Below, piece after piece: positions 1 through 4,756 of a stretch of 7,463 nucleotides of DNA. The notes beneath the pieces are model-generated. The model was not told the DNA's origin. It did not search any database and saw only the letters and a list, made by a program, of their open reading frames with translations. The DNA comes from an uncultured Lachnospiraceae bacterium (GTDB lineage: Bacteria > Bacillota > Clostridia > Lachnospirales > Lachnospiraceae). The DNA lies in the NCBI GenBank assembly GCA_958405355.1, contig CATYEA010000090.1:1-7463 (forward strand). The letters run 5' to 3'. Each line of letters starts with the position of its first letter. The stretch's first letter is position 1. A program made the translations under genes and the position numbers.

Positions 1-109
1 CTGCGGATACACCAAATTCTTCTTCACATGCTTTTACTAATTCATTTAACTCTAAAACGGATAATTCTTTGATAGCTTCAATAAATTCAGCTGTAGTTAA
101 TTTTGCCAT
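1..109 (-). CDS. rplL: Ribosomal protein L7/L12, N-terminal part (truncated by window edge)
   Basis: The first 36 codons are present, beginning [17 protein letters not shown]; the rest lies beyond position 1. This is the N-terminal dimerisation domain of L7/L12, the stalk protein that docks on L10 and recruits translational GTPases to the 50S subunit. The Leu/Glu-rich helix and the [13 protein letters not shown] continuation toward the hinge fit the family. The ATG at 107-109 is preceded by GGAGG at 119-123. The gene follows rplJ after a 26-nt gap and should share its promoter and L10 leader. The missing C-terminal GTPase-binding domain reflects only the window boundary. Confidence 0.95.
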   Translation of the reverse strand, partial: MAKLTTAEFIEAIKELSVLELNELVKACEEEFGVSA

Positions 110-135
110 TATAATTTACCTCCAATTTAATATAA

Positions 136-633
136 TTAAGCTGCAGTTTCTTCGTTCTTTTCTGCAATCTGTTTAATAACACGAGCAAAGTTTGCAATAG
201 GAGCCTGAATACTTCCAAGCAATCTTCCAAGAAGAACTTCTCTGGATGGAATTGTTGCAATAACTTTGATCATATCCTGATCGTAATATTCGCCAGCTAC
301 GATACCAGCTTTAAGTTCAAGATTCGGCATCTTTTTGCCAGCTTCAAATAATAATCTGGCTGGTGCTGTTGCATCTTCAGAACTTACAGCGATAGCTGTC
401 GGGCCTTCAAGAACTTCTGCGATTTTTTCCCATTCTGTTCCTTCTACGGCACGTTTGATTAAAGTGTTCTTATAAACTTTATAAGTCACACCTGCTTCTC
501 TTAAAGTTTTACGAAGCTGTGTGTCTTCCTCAACTGTAAGACCACGATAATCTACAGCAACTAATGCCTCTGCATCTTTAAGTAATGCAGCAATCTCGTC
601 TACGATCGGCTGTTTTAATTCAACTTTTGCCAC
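136..633 (-). CDS. rplJ: Ribosomal protein L10, GTG start
   Basis: This encodes 165 aa, the usual length for bacterial L10, the base of the L7/L12 stalk that binds 23S rRNA. Family hallmarks include VDYRGLTVEEDTQLRKTLREAG near residues 28-47, then VYKNTLIKRAV, and a C-terminal helix (SIQAPIANFARVIKQIAEK) that carries the L7/L12 dimers. I chose the GTG at 631-633 because AAGGAGGT sits 8 nt upstream (642-649) and the protein then begins MAKVELKQPIV, as in homologues. An ATG at 670-672 in the same frame would add 13 residues, but it lies just below the terminator hairpin and lacks a ribosome binding site. L10, bound to L12, is the known autoregulator of this unit in Bacillus subtilis. Confidence 0.96.
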   Translation of the reverse strand: MAKVELKQPIVDEIAALLKDAEALVAVDYRGLTVEEDTQLRKTLREAGVTYKVYKNTLIKRAVEGTEWEKIAEVLEGPTAIAVSSEDATAPARLLFEAGKKMPNLELKAGIVAGEYYDQDMIKVIATIPSREVLLGRLLGSIQAPIANFARVIKQIAEKNEETAA

Positions 634-641
634 GTTGGTGC

Positions 642-649
642 ACCTCCTT
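642..649 (-). promoter_or_regulatory. Ribosome binding site fixing the rplJ GTG start
   Basis: AAGGAGGT on the minus strand, 8 nt before the GTG at 631-633, is close to a full anti-16S match. It decides in favour of GTG over the upstream in-frame ATG at 670-672. Confidence 0.85.
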
Positions 650-669
650 GTAGAATTTAAGTGTACCGC

Positions 670-814
670 CATTGAAAAAAACCTCTCTATCCACAGACAG
701 AGAGGTTCTATAAACTATTTCAGTGTTATCTGATGAATCAGATAAAATAGTCTCCCTCGGCAGGCGTTCATAACTTACACCATTACGGTACCTGCTGTCT
801 CTGGCAGCATTCGT
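670..814 (-). ncRNA. L10 leader (ribosomal protein autoregulatory leader of rplJL)
   Basis: The transcript from the promoter at 821-849 begins with the arrangement typical of Firmicutes L10 leaders. A CTGCCAGAGACAGCAG segment (792-807) comes first. A stem follows in which GCAGG pairs with the later CCTGC before CGAGG, enclosing a small ACC/GGT hairpin. A second block (about 714-752) forms ATCTGA-TTCA-TCAGAT nested within ACTATTT/AAATAGT, and the terminator (675-707) closes the leader. The 5' part is the presumed L10(L12)4 site and the middle block the candidate antiterminator. The exact pairing was judged by eye, and the transcription start is estimated from the promoter. Confidence 0.85.
675..707 (-). 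terminator. L10 leader terminator (attenuator) hairpin
   Basis: On the minus strand a perfect 9-bp stem (AACCTCTCT at 699-707 with AGAGAGGTT at 680-688) encloses a 10-nt loop. A run of U extends through 675-680. It lies between the rplJ promoter and the rplJ ribosome binding site, so it acts inside the leader rather than after a gene. In B. subtilis, L10(L12)4 binding to the leader promotes termination at the equivalent place. Confidence 0.88.
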
Positions 815-820
815 TTTAGT

Positions 821-849
821 ATTGTATCACGTTTCAAAGTGGTTGTCAA
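821..849 (-). promoter_or_regulatory. Sigma-A-type promoter for rplJ-rplL
   Basis: On the minus strand TTGACA (844-849) is separated by exactly 17 bp from TACAAT (821-826), one mismatch from full consensus. The start point should be near 813-814. The promoter lies between rplA and rplJ. No terminator follows rplA, so rplJL is probably also reached by read-through from the rpmG promoter. Confidence 0.9.
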
Positions 850-863
850 TCAAAAACCAGCAA

Positions 864-1556
864 TTATGCTAACTTAACGGTATTTAATTTGATACCAGGT
901 CCCATAGTGGAAGAAACAACAACGCTCTTCAGGTACTGACCTTTAGCAGCGGCTGGTTTTGCCTTATTGATTGCTCCAATTAATGTATGGAAGTTGTCCG
1001 CTAACTGTTCTTCTGTGAAAGAAGCTTTTCCGATTGGCACATGAATAATGTTGGATTTATCCAGTCTGTATTCAATCTTACCAGCTTTAATATCGTTGAT
1101 AGCTTTTGTTACATCCATAGTAACTGTACCAGCTTTTGGGTTTGGCATTAAACCTTTAGGTCCGAGGATACGTCCCAAACGACCTACGATACCCATCATG
1201 TCCGGTGTAGCAACAACAACGTCGAAATCCAACCATCCTTCTTTCTGGATTCTTGGAACGAGTTCATCACCGCCTACGTAATCTGCTCCAGCTGCTTCTG
1301 CTTCAGCAACTTTGTCGCCTTTAGCAAATACAAGTACACGAACGGTTTTACCTGTTCCGTGTGGCAATACAACGGCACCACGAACCTGCTGGTCAGCGTG
1401 ACGTCCATCAACACCCAGACGGATGTGTGCTTCGATTGTCTCATCGAATTTAGCACTTGCTGTTTTCTTTAAAATACTTACTGCTTCATCAACATCATAA
1501 AGATTTGCACGGTCTACTAATTTTGCAGACTCTACATATCTCTTACCTTTTTTCAT
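864..1556 (-). CDS. rplA: Ribosomal protein L1
   Basis: This encodes 230 aa, the standard bacterial L1 length. L1 binds the mobile L1 stalk of 23S rRNA and assists tRNA release from the E site; it is also a translational repressor of its own operon in several bacteria. Visible hallmarks are [25 protein letters not shown] at the N-terminus (given here only as a landmark), the hinge region [21 protein letters not shown] (about 121-141), and [17 protein letters not shown] (about 161-177). The ATG at 1554-1556 has AAGGAGGA at 1566-1573. It follows rplK after an unusually filled 208-bp spacer holding a repeat mosaic and an L1-site-like motif. No terminator is seen after the stop codon. Confidence 0.97.
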   Translation of the reverse strand: MKKGKRYVESAKLVDRANLYDVDEAVSILKKTASAKFDETIEAHIRLGVDGRHADQQVRGAVVLPHGTGKTVRVLVFAKGDKVAEAEAAGADYVGGDELVPRIQKEGWLDFDVVVATPDMMGIVGRLGRILGPKGLMPNPKAGTVTMDVTKAINDIKAGKIEYRLDKSNIIHVPIGKASFTEEQLADNFHTLIGAINKAKPAAAKGQYLKSVVVSSTMGPGIKLNTVKLA

Positions 1557-1573
1557 GATTAAAAATCCTCCTT

Positions 1574-1601
1574 GTGGTATTATCGGGAGCTACCCTCCCA
1601 C
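1574..1601 (-). promoter_or_regulatory. Putative L1-binding mRNA motif upstream of rplA
   Basis: On the minus strand this reads GTGG-GA-GGG-TAGCT-CCC-GATAATA-CCAC. The outer GUGG/CCAC and inner GGG/CCC stems flank an asymmetric internal loop (GA opposite GAUAAUA). The L1 site of 23S rRNA has the same plan: GGUGG-GA-GGCU, then AGCC-GA...AAAUA-CCACC. Its 3' end meets the rplA Shine-Dalgarno directly (ACCAC followed by AAGGAGG), so L1 bound here would block initiation. The match to rRNA is from memory and the folding is by eye. A matching copy lies before rplK. Confidence 0.75.
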
Positions 1602-1614
1602 TGTCTAAAAAATC

Positions 1615-1754
1615 TCAATCTTCGCCTGACGGCTCGATTTCATTAAGTTGCAAACGGGTATGTTCACTCAACTAAATTCGCTTCCGCTCATTAAGGTTCG
1701 TGAACGGCCTCGCACTAAATTCAATCTTCGCCTGACGGCTCGATTTCATTAAGT
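1615..1754 (-). repeat. Mosaic of short hairpin repeats with a recurring 9-mer, between rplK and rplA
   Basis: An exact 37-bp direct repeat occurs at 1615-1651 and 1721-1757. Within and between the copies a 9-mer close to AYTTARTGA (minus strand) recurs at 1640-1648, 1669-1677, 1688-1696, 1712-1720 and 1746-1754. The segments between are short and several can fold: AATC-ga-GCC-gtca-GGC-gaa-GATT (in both long copies) and GC-GGAA-GC. The unequal spacing (29, 19, 24, 34 bp) and different cores rule out a simple tandem repeat or CRISPR. It lies after the rplK stop and before the rplA L1-like motif, leaving both intact. There is no coding potential. The unit at 5904-5943 has the same design. Confidence 0.8.
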
Positions 1755-1764
1755 TGCTTTCGGC

Positions 1765-2190
1765 CTATTCCTCAACTTTGATTCCCATGCTTCGTGCTGT
1801 ACCAGCGATCATGCTCATAGCAGCTTCAAGGCTTCCGGCATTTAAGTCTGGCATCTTCATTTCAGCAATTTTCTGAATTTCTTCTTTGGAAATTGTAGCA
1901 ACTTTTGTCTTGTTCGGCACCGCGGAACCAGACTGAATCTTACAAGCTTTCTTTAACAGAACTGCGGCCGGTGGAGTCTTTGTAATGAAGCTAAAGCTCC
2001 GATCATTGTAAACTGTAATAACAACAGGGATGATCAAATCACCTTTGTCTGCAGTTCTTGCATTGAATTCTTTTGTAAACTGTACGATATTAACACCGTG
2101 CTGACCTAATGCAGGACCAACTGGTGGTGCTGGTGTTGCCTTTCCAGCAGGAATCTGTAATTTAATATATCCTGTGACTTTCTTTGCCAT
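1765..2190 (-). CDS. rplK: Ribosomal protein L11
   Basis: This encodes 141 aa, exactly the usual L11 length. L11 binds the GTPase-associated centre of 23S rRNA and is needed for RelA-type stringent signalling and thiopeptide action. The N-terminal domain shows the proline-rich [19 protein letters not shown] stretch (about 15-33) and [14 protein letters not shown]. The C-terminal RNA-binding domain includes [12 protein letters not shown] and [15 protein letters not shown]. The ATG at 2188-2190 has AGGAGG at 2200-2205, 9 nt away. Upstream lie a putative L1-binding motif and an abutting hairpin. Confidence 0.97.
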   Translation of the reverse strand: MAKKVTGYIKLQIPAGKATPAPPVGPALGQHGVNIVQFTKEFNARTADKGDLIIPVVITVYNDRSFSFITKTPPAAVLLKKACKIQSGSAVPNKTKVATISKEEIQKIAEMKMPDLNAGSLEAAMSMIAGTARSMGIKVEE

Positions 2191-2212
2191 AATAGCATAC
2201 CTCCTGAATATT

Positions 2213-2240
2213 GTGGTAATTGCGGGAATGTCCCTCCCAC
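2213..2240 (-). promoter_or_regulatory. Putative L1-binding mRNA motif upstream of rplK
   Basis: On the minus strand this reads GTGG-GA-GGG-ACATT-CCC-GCAATTA-CCAC: 28 nt, the same length and fold as the copy before rplA. The hairpin loop (ACATT versus TAGCT) and part of the internal loop differ while the paired parts are identical. That pattern suggests selection on structure. It ends 7 nt from the AGGAGG of rplK. L1 repression through a site at the start of the L11-L1 message is established in E. coli; the assignment here is inference from resemblance to rRNA. Confidence 0.75.
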
Positions 2241-2262
2241 AGCCCGCTTACACATGCAGGCT
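2241..2262 (-). promoter_or_regulatory. Leader hairpin abutting the rplK L1-like motif
   Basis: On the minus strand AGCCTGC (2256-2262) pairs with GCGGGCT (2241-2247), one U-G pair included, around an 8-nt loop. Its 3' strand ends exactly where the putative L1 site begins, so the two stems could stack. No U tract follows, so it is not a terminator. It may be part of the L1-responsive leader. Confidence 0.55.
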
Positions 2263-2270
2263 CTTTTGTT

Positions 2271-2786
2271 TTACATTTTTCGAATATCTAAGACGCTGAT
2301 TTCCACAGACGTCTCACGGCCGAACATCTCTACGCCGATGGTCACCGTCGATTTCGCCTGGTTGATACCGCGGATAATACCCACAGTCTCTTCCCATGCA
2401 CCAGAAACTACCCGTACGGCATCGCCGATTTCATAGTCAATCTGAACTTTTTCACTGCTGATGCCCAACGGAGCCATCTCAGCCTCCGTCAGAGGAACAG
2501 GTTTCGACTCCGGTCCGACAAATCCGGTAACACCACGAGTGTTACGTACAACATACCAGGTTTCATCGTTCATGATCATATGGAGCAATACATAACCTGG
2601 AAAGAGTTTTTTCTGAACATTCTTTTTCTGACCGTTCTTTACTTCCACAACGTTCTGCATCGGCACCTGAACATCCAAAATCTGGTCCTCCAGATGTAAA
2701 TTCTGGATGGATTTCTCGATGTTTGCCTTCACTTTGTTTTCATAGCCTGAATAGGTATGGACTACATACCATTTTACTTCTGCCAT
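2271..2786 (-). CDS. nusG: Transcription termination/antitermination factor NusG
   Basis: This encodes 171 aa from the ATG at 2784-2786, giving MAEVKWYVVHTYSGYENKV, the conserved NusG opening. The NGN domain covers about residues 4-110 (LFPGYVLLHM, YVVRNTRGVTGFVG), where the protein contacts the RNA polymerase clamp. The KOW domain (about 118-170, starting YEIGDAVRVVSGAWEE) binds Rho or S10 in other bacteria. A further ATG 60 nt upstream is in frame but would lie inside secE and add a non-conserved extension. The AAAGGTG site at 2792-2798 fits the shorter start. The gene is 13 nt after secE. Confidence 0.96.
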   Translation of the reverse strand: MAEVKWYVVHTYSGYENKVKANIEKSIQNLHLEDQILDVQVPMQNVVEVKNGQKKNVQKKLFPGYVLLHMIMNDETWYVVRNTRGVTGFVGPESKPVPLTEAEMAPLGISSEKVQIDYEIGDAVRVVSGAWEETVGIIRGINQAKSTVTIGVEMFGRETSVEISVLDIRKM

Positions 2787-2799
2787 AATTTCACCTTTC

Positions 2800-3000
2800 C
2801 TACAGCGAAATGAGAAAATCGACTCCGTAACGGAGAACGATATCAAGTAATGCGATTACTAAGCCCAACAATACAGAGACAGCAACAACAGCAGTTGTTT
2901 CTTTACGAACTGTCCCCTGGTCCGGCCAAATGACTTTTCTAAATTCGGCTTTGATCTGGCTGAGCTTTCCGGGTTTTTTTGCTTTTTCCATGTCTCCCAT
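2800..3000 (-). CDS. secE: Preprotein translocase subunit SecE
   Basis: This encodes 66 aa, a short single-span SecE typical of Firmicutes. SecE clamps the two halves of SecY in the export channel. After a lysine-rich cytoplasmic start comes the amphipathic helix AEFRKVIWPDQGTVRKET (about 18-35) with the conserved Trp-Pro pair (W25, P26). One transmembrane helix follows (about 37-57, AVVAVSVLLGLVIALLDIVL). The ATG at 2998-3000 has GGGAGAG at 3007-3013. An alternative ATG three codons in is only 2 nt from a possible GGGAG and is less likely. It lies between rpmG (26 nt) and nusG (13 nt), the classic arrangement. Confidence 0.95.
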   Translation of the reverse strand: MGDMEKAKKPGKLSQIKAEFRKVIWPDQGTVRKETTAVVAVSVLLGLVIALLDIVLRYGVDFLISL

Positions 3001-3026
3001 AGTATTCTCTCCCTGTCAATCGCTAA

Positions 3027-3176
3027 TTACTTGGTTTCTTTGTGTAATGTGTGTTTCTTACAGAATCTGCAGTATTTCTTAGTTTCCATTCTGTCCGGAT
3101 GAGCTTTCTTCTCTTTCGTCAGGTTGTAATTACGCTGCTTACATTCTGTACATGCCAATGTGATCTTAACGCGCAC
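3027..3176 (-). CDS. rpmG: Ribosomal protein L33, zinc-ribbon (C+) form, GTG start
   Basis: This encodes 49 aa: [20 protein letters not shown] at the start (V read as Met), ending [11 protein letters not shown]33 is a 50S protein near the E site. Four cysteines in two CxxC pairs (C9/C12 and C36/C39) mark the zinc-binding form; zinc-independent paralogues lack them. The GTG at 3174-3176 has GGAGGT at 3184-3189, 7 nt upstream. It is the first gene of the operon, behind a sigma-A promoter and a leader hairpin, and secE follows after 26 nt. Its small size makes it easy to miss. Confidence 0.95.
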   Translation of the reverse strand: MRVKITLACTECKQRNYNLTKEKKAHPDRMETKKYCRFCKKHTLHKETK

Positions 3177-3207
3177 AACTTCCACCTCCACTTATATTTT
3201 TTTTAAT

Positions 3208-3238
3208 GGTCTTTAATTTTAGGCATAAAAAAAAGACC
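3208..3238 (-). promoter_or_regulatory. Hairpin in the rpmG operon leader
   Basis: On the minus strand GGTCTTT (3232-3238) pairs with AAAGACC (3208-3214). Above a 1x2 internal loop five more A-U pairs close a UGCC tetraloop. It starts about 12 nt after the predicted transcription start and ends 19 nt before the ribosome binding site. An A-rich stretch, not a U tract, follows, so it is not an intrinsic terminator. A role in mRNA 5'-end stability or regulation is possible; the function is unknown. Confidence 0.6.
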
Positions 3239-3255
3239 GCTTCCATAGCTCATTC

Positions 3256-3285
3256 ATTATATAACAAATCTACGAGGGTCGTCAA
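3256..3285 (-). promoter_or_regulatory. Sigma-A-type promoter for rpmG-secE-nusG-rplK-rplA
   Basis: On the minus strand TTGACG (3280-3285) and TATAAT (3256-3261) are 18 bp apart. One -35 mismatch and a perfect -10 make this a strong candidate. The start should fall near 3249-3250, giving a leader of about 75 nt to the rpmG GTG. Confidence 0.85.
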
Positions 3286-3328
3286 CTGTATTTTAAAATT
3301 TTCCTGATTTTACGCCGAAAAAACGCCT

Positions 3329-4054
3329 TTATCCGTTGCCATAGCCGATGCAAAGGGTCAAAAAGCAGACTTCTTCCACACCATTCTGCTTCAAAATACC
3401 AGCACAAGCCTCCATGGTACTTCCCGTCGTATAAATGTCGTCAATTAACATTACCCGCCGAAGGTTTGGCGGCAAATGTCGAATTTCCATGGATTTTGAC
3501 AAATTATGTCGACGCGCTTGGCCAGAAACCGCCTTCTGTGGTTCAGTCCAGCGTTTGCGGAGTAAAATGTCACATTTTACCGGCAAATCCATCCGATATC
3601 CTATGGCCTTTGCCAACAGCTCCGCCTGATTAAAACCGCGAGTCCGTTTTTTCCTCGGATGCAGCGGCACCGGAATCAGCATTTGCGGATTCTTCTTCCG
3701 AATCCATTCTCCACATGCCCGCACGGCTTCCTCCGCATAAAAGTCTGTGTAACTTTTCATTCCTTTATATTTATAATCCAAAACCGATTTTTGAATGTTT
3801 CCATTGTAAAGCCACAACGCCCTTCCCTGGTCAAAGCTCTTTCCATGCCGATGCCTGCTGCGCAAGCAATCCATGCACAGCTCCTGCACTTCTCCGACCA
3901 ATGATGTCAATGGCTTGCCGCACCGCTTACATCTCGGTTCCCGAATCCAAATCAGTTTTTCATAACACTTCCTGTGAACCCGCCCCTCATTCAGTGCCAA
4001 AATCCCGCCGCATAAAGGACAGCGCGGCGGATACAGAAAATCCAATAGCTTCAT
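3329..4054 (-). CDS. ComF family protein (zinc ribbon plus phosphoribosyltransferase-like domain)
   Basis: This encodes 241 aa from the ATG at 4052-4054, beginning MKLLDFLYPPRCPLCGG, the typical ComF opening. The N-terminus is cysteine-rich (C12xxC15, C30, C42xxC45, C60xxC63) and likely binds zinc. The C-terminal part is a type I phosphoribosyltransferase fold: IPVPLHPRKKRTRGFNQAE (127-145) and the PRPP-loop motif VMLIDDIYTTGST (201-213) are intact. In Bacillus and Haemophilus, ComF proteins act in the cytosol in DNA uptake during transformation; the enzymatic reaction is unclear. An in-frame ATG at 4118-4120 would add 22 residues encoded across a hairpin and lacks a good ribosome binding site. 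No other competence gene is visible in the window. No convincing terminator follows. Confidence 0.92.
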   Translation of the reverse strand: MKLLDFLYPPRCPLCGGILALNEGRVHRKCYEKLIWIREPRCKRCGKPLTSLVGEVQELCMDCLRSRHRHGKSFDQGRALWLYNGNIQKSVLDYKYKGMKSYTDFYAEEAVRACGEWIRKKNPQMLIPVPLHPRKKRTRGFNQAELLAKAIGYRMDLPVKCDILLRKRWTEPQKAVSGQARRHNLSKSMEIRHLPPNLRRVMLIDDIYTTGSTMEACAGILKQNGVEEVCFLTLCIGYGNG

Positions 4055-4059
4055 GTCCA

Positions 4060-4067
4060 CCTTCCTC
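4060..4067 (-). promoter_or_regulatory. Ribosome binding site fixing the ComF start
   Basis: GAGGAAGG on the minus strand lies 5 nt from the ATG at 4052-4054. The competing ATG at 4118-4120 has only a weak AGTGA upstream. A small CTCT-AAAA-AGAG hairpin overlaps the 5' edge of this site. Confidence 0.65.
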
Positions 4068-4075
4068 TTTTTAGA

Positions 4076-4102
4076 GCGCTGCCGGTTTTTAACCGGCAGC
4101 AC
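4076..4102 (-). promoter_or_regulatory. Strong hairpin upstream of the ComF gene
   Basis: On the minus strand a 12-bp stem (GTGCTGCCGGTT with AACCGGCAGCGC) closes a 3-nt loop. One pair is G-U on the minus strand but C-A on the plus strand, so the RNA form is complete only for the transcript that carries the ComF gene. No U tract follows, so it does not look like a terminator. It ends 8 nt before the ribosome binding site and could modulate translation or mRNA stability. Confidence 0.65.
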
Positions 4103-4250
4103 CCACTTCATTAATTTCACTTAAACACAGCGACATACAAAGGTTACTTTTTTTTCGTGTTTCTAAGTGCTCCGTCACAATTTTTTAAATAATGCGTACT
4201 CTTTTTGAGACAGCCAAACTGCTATTTGTCAGCGTTTTTTATTTATTTTT

Positions 4251-4754
4251 TTAATTAACGCAGTTCGAATGGTCACTTGTGGAATGATAATGATGTATAT
4301 TGCTGTAAAACACAATATTTTCATAGGAATCCCCGGAATACGTATAGATGCTGTTCCTTACTCGGTAATCATGCCCCCATGGGACTGTCACAGAAAATCC
4401 ATCCGCATAATCTGCATGCCAGCTATAGGCTGTATGAGAAACCGAATCCACATTTACCCACTCATTTCCAACCAACTTTTGAAGATAAGTATAAGTAATG
4501 ATTTTAGTTGTAATATTTTGGTAACCCTCAACACCAGTAGTTGCTGTTGCATAACCACTAGAGCTTAAAGTCAATGCAGAATGTATACTATTGGTATAAC
4601 TCCATCGAGAAGTTTTTTCATAACCAGGCACCACCTCATTGGAATAGTCATTATTATCTACAGTACCATCAGCATAGGTATTTATAGAAAAGCAAAACGT
4701 TAACATCAACACCAATATTACTGCTATTTTTACCGTATGTCTTTTATAACTCAT
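4251..4754 (-). CDS. Small secreted protein of unknown function
   Basis: This encodes 167 aa. Residues 1-28 form a clear Sec signal peptide: basic start (MSYKRH), hydrophobic core (VKIAVILVLMLTFCF), and a likely signal-peptidase I site after TYA. The mature part (about 139 aa) is rich in Ser, Thr and Tyr with alternating hydrophobic residues, suggesting a beta-sandwich. Its central segment (TTKIITYTYLQKLVGNEWVNVDS, in part) resembles small secreted Clostridia proteins such as DUF6147, a resemblance from memory only. The C-terminus is histidine-rich with a single Cys (H154, H155, H157, H162, C165). The start has GGAGG at 4762-4766, inside the end of the upstream gene, and the gap between genes is 2 nt, so the two are co-transcribed and perhaps translationally coupled. 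Confidence 0.85.
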   Translation of the reverse strand: MSYKRHTVKIAVILVLMLTFCFSINTYADGTVDNNDYSNEVVPGYEKTSRWSYTNSIHSALTLSSSGYATATTGVEGYQNITTKIITYTYLQKLVGNEWVNVDSVSHTAYSWHADYADGFSVTVPWGHDYRVRNSIYTYSGDSYENIVFYSNIHHYHSTSDHSNCVN

Positions 4755-4756
4755 TC

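Noticed and set aside
634..672. In-frame upstream ATG for rplJ (adds 13 residues)
   Set aside because: It sits right under the leader terminator, has no ribosome binding site and gives a non-conserved extension; the GTG at 631-633 has an excellent site.
1615..1757. CRISPR array
   Set aside because: Repeats are unequal in length and spacing, cores are related rather than unique, and there are no cas genes.
2787..2846. In-frame upstream ATG for nusG (adds 20 residues)
   Set aside because: It lies inside secE and the extension is not like NusG; the MAEVKWYVV start is conserved.
3208..3238. Intrinsic terminator for the ComF gene
   Set aside because: The stem is followed by A-rich rather than U-rich sequence and lies downstream of the rpmG promoter.
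3715..4074. Plus-strand open frame of 119 codons
   Set aside because: It is antisense to the ComF gene, has no recognisable protein features and no ribosome binding site.
4055..4120. In-frame upstream ATG for the ComF gene (adds 22 residues)
   Set aside because: The added codons cover the hairpin at 4076-4102 and lack a good ribosome binding site.
4103..4200. Sigma-A promoter for the ComF gene
   Set aside because: The best pair (TTGGCT and CATTAT, 17 bp apart) matches consensus too poorly to call.
4186..4250. Terminator after the small secreted-protein gene
   Set aside because: Only short 4-5 bp stems and no U tract on the minus strand; nothing convincing was found.
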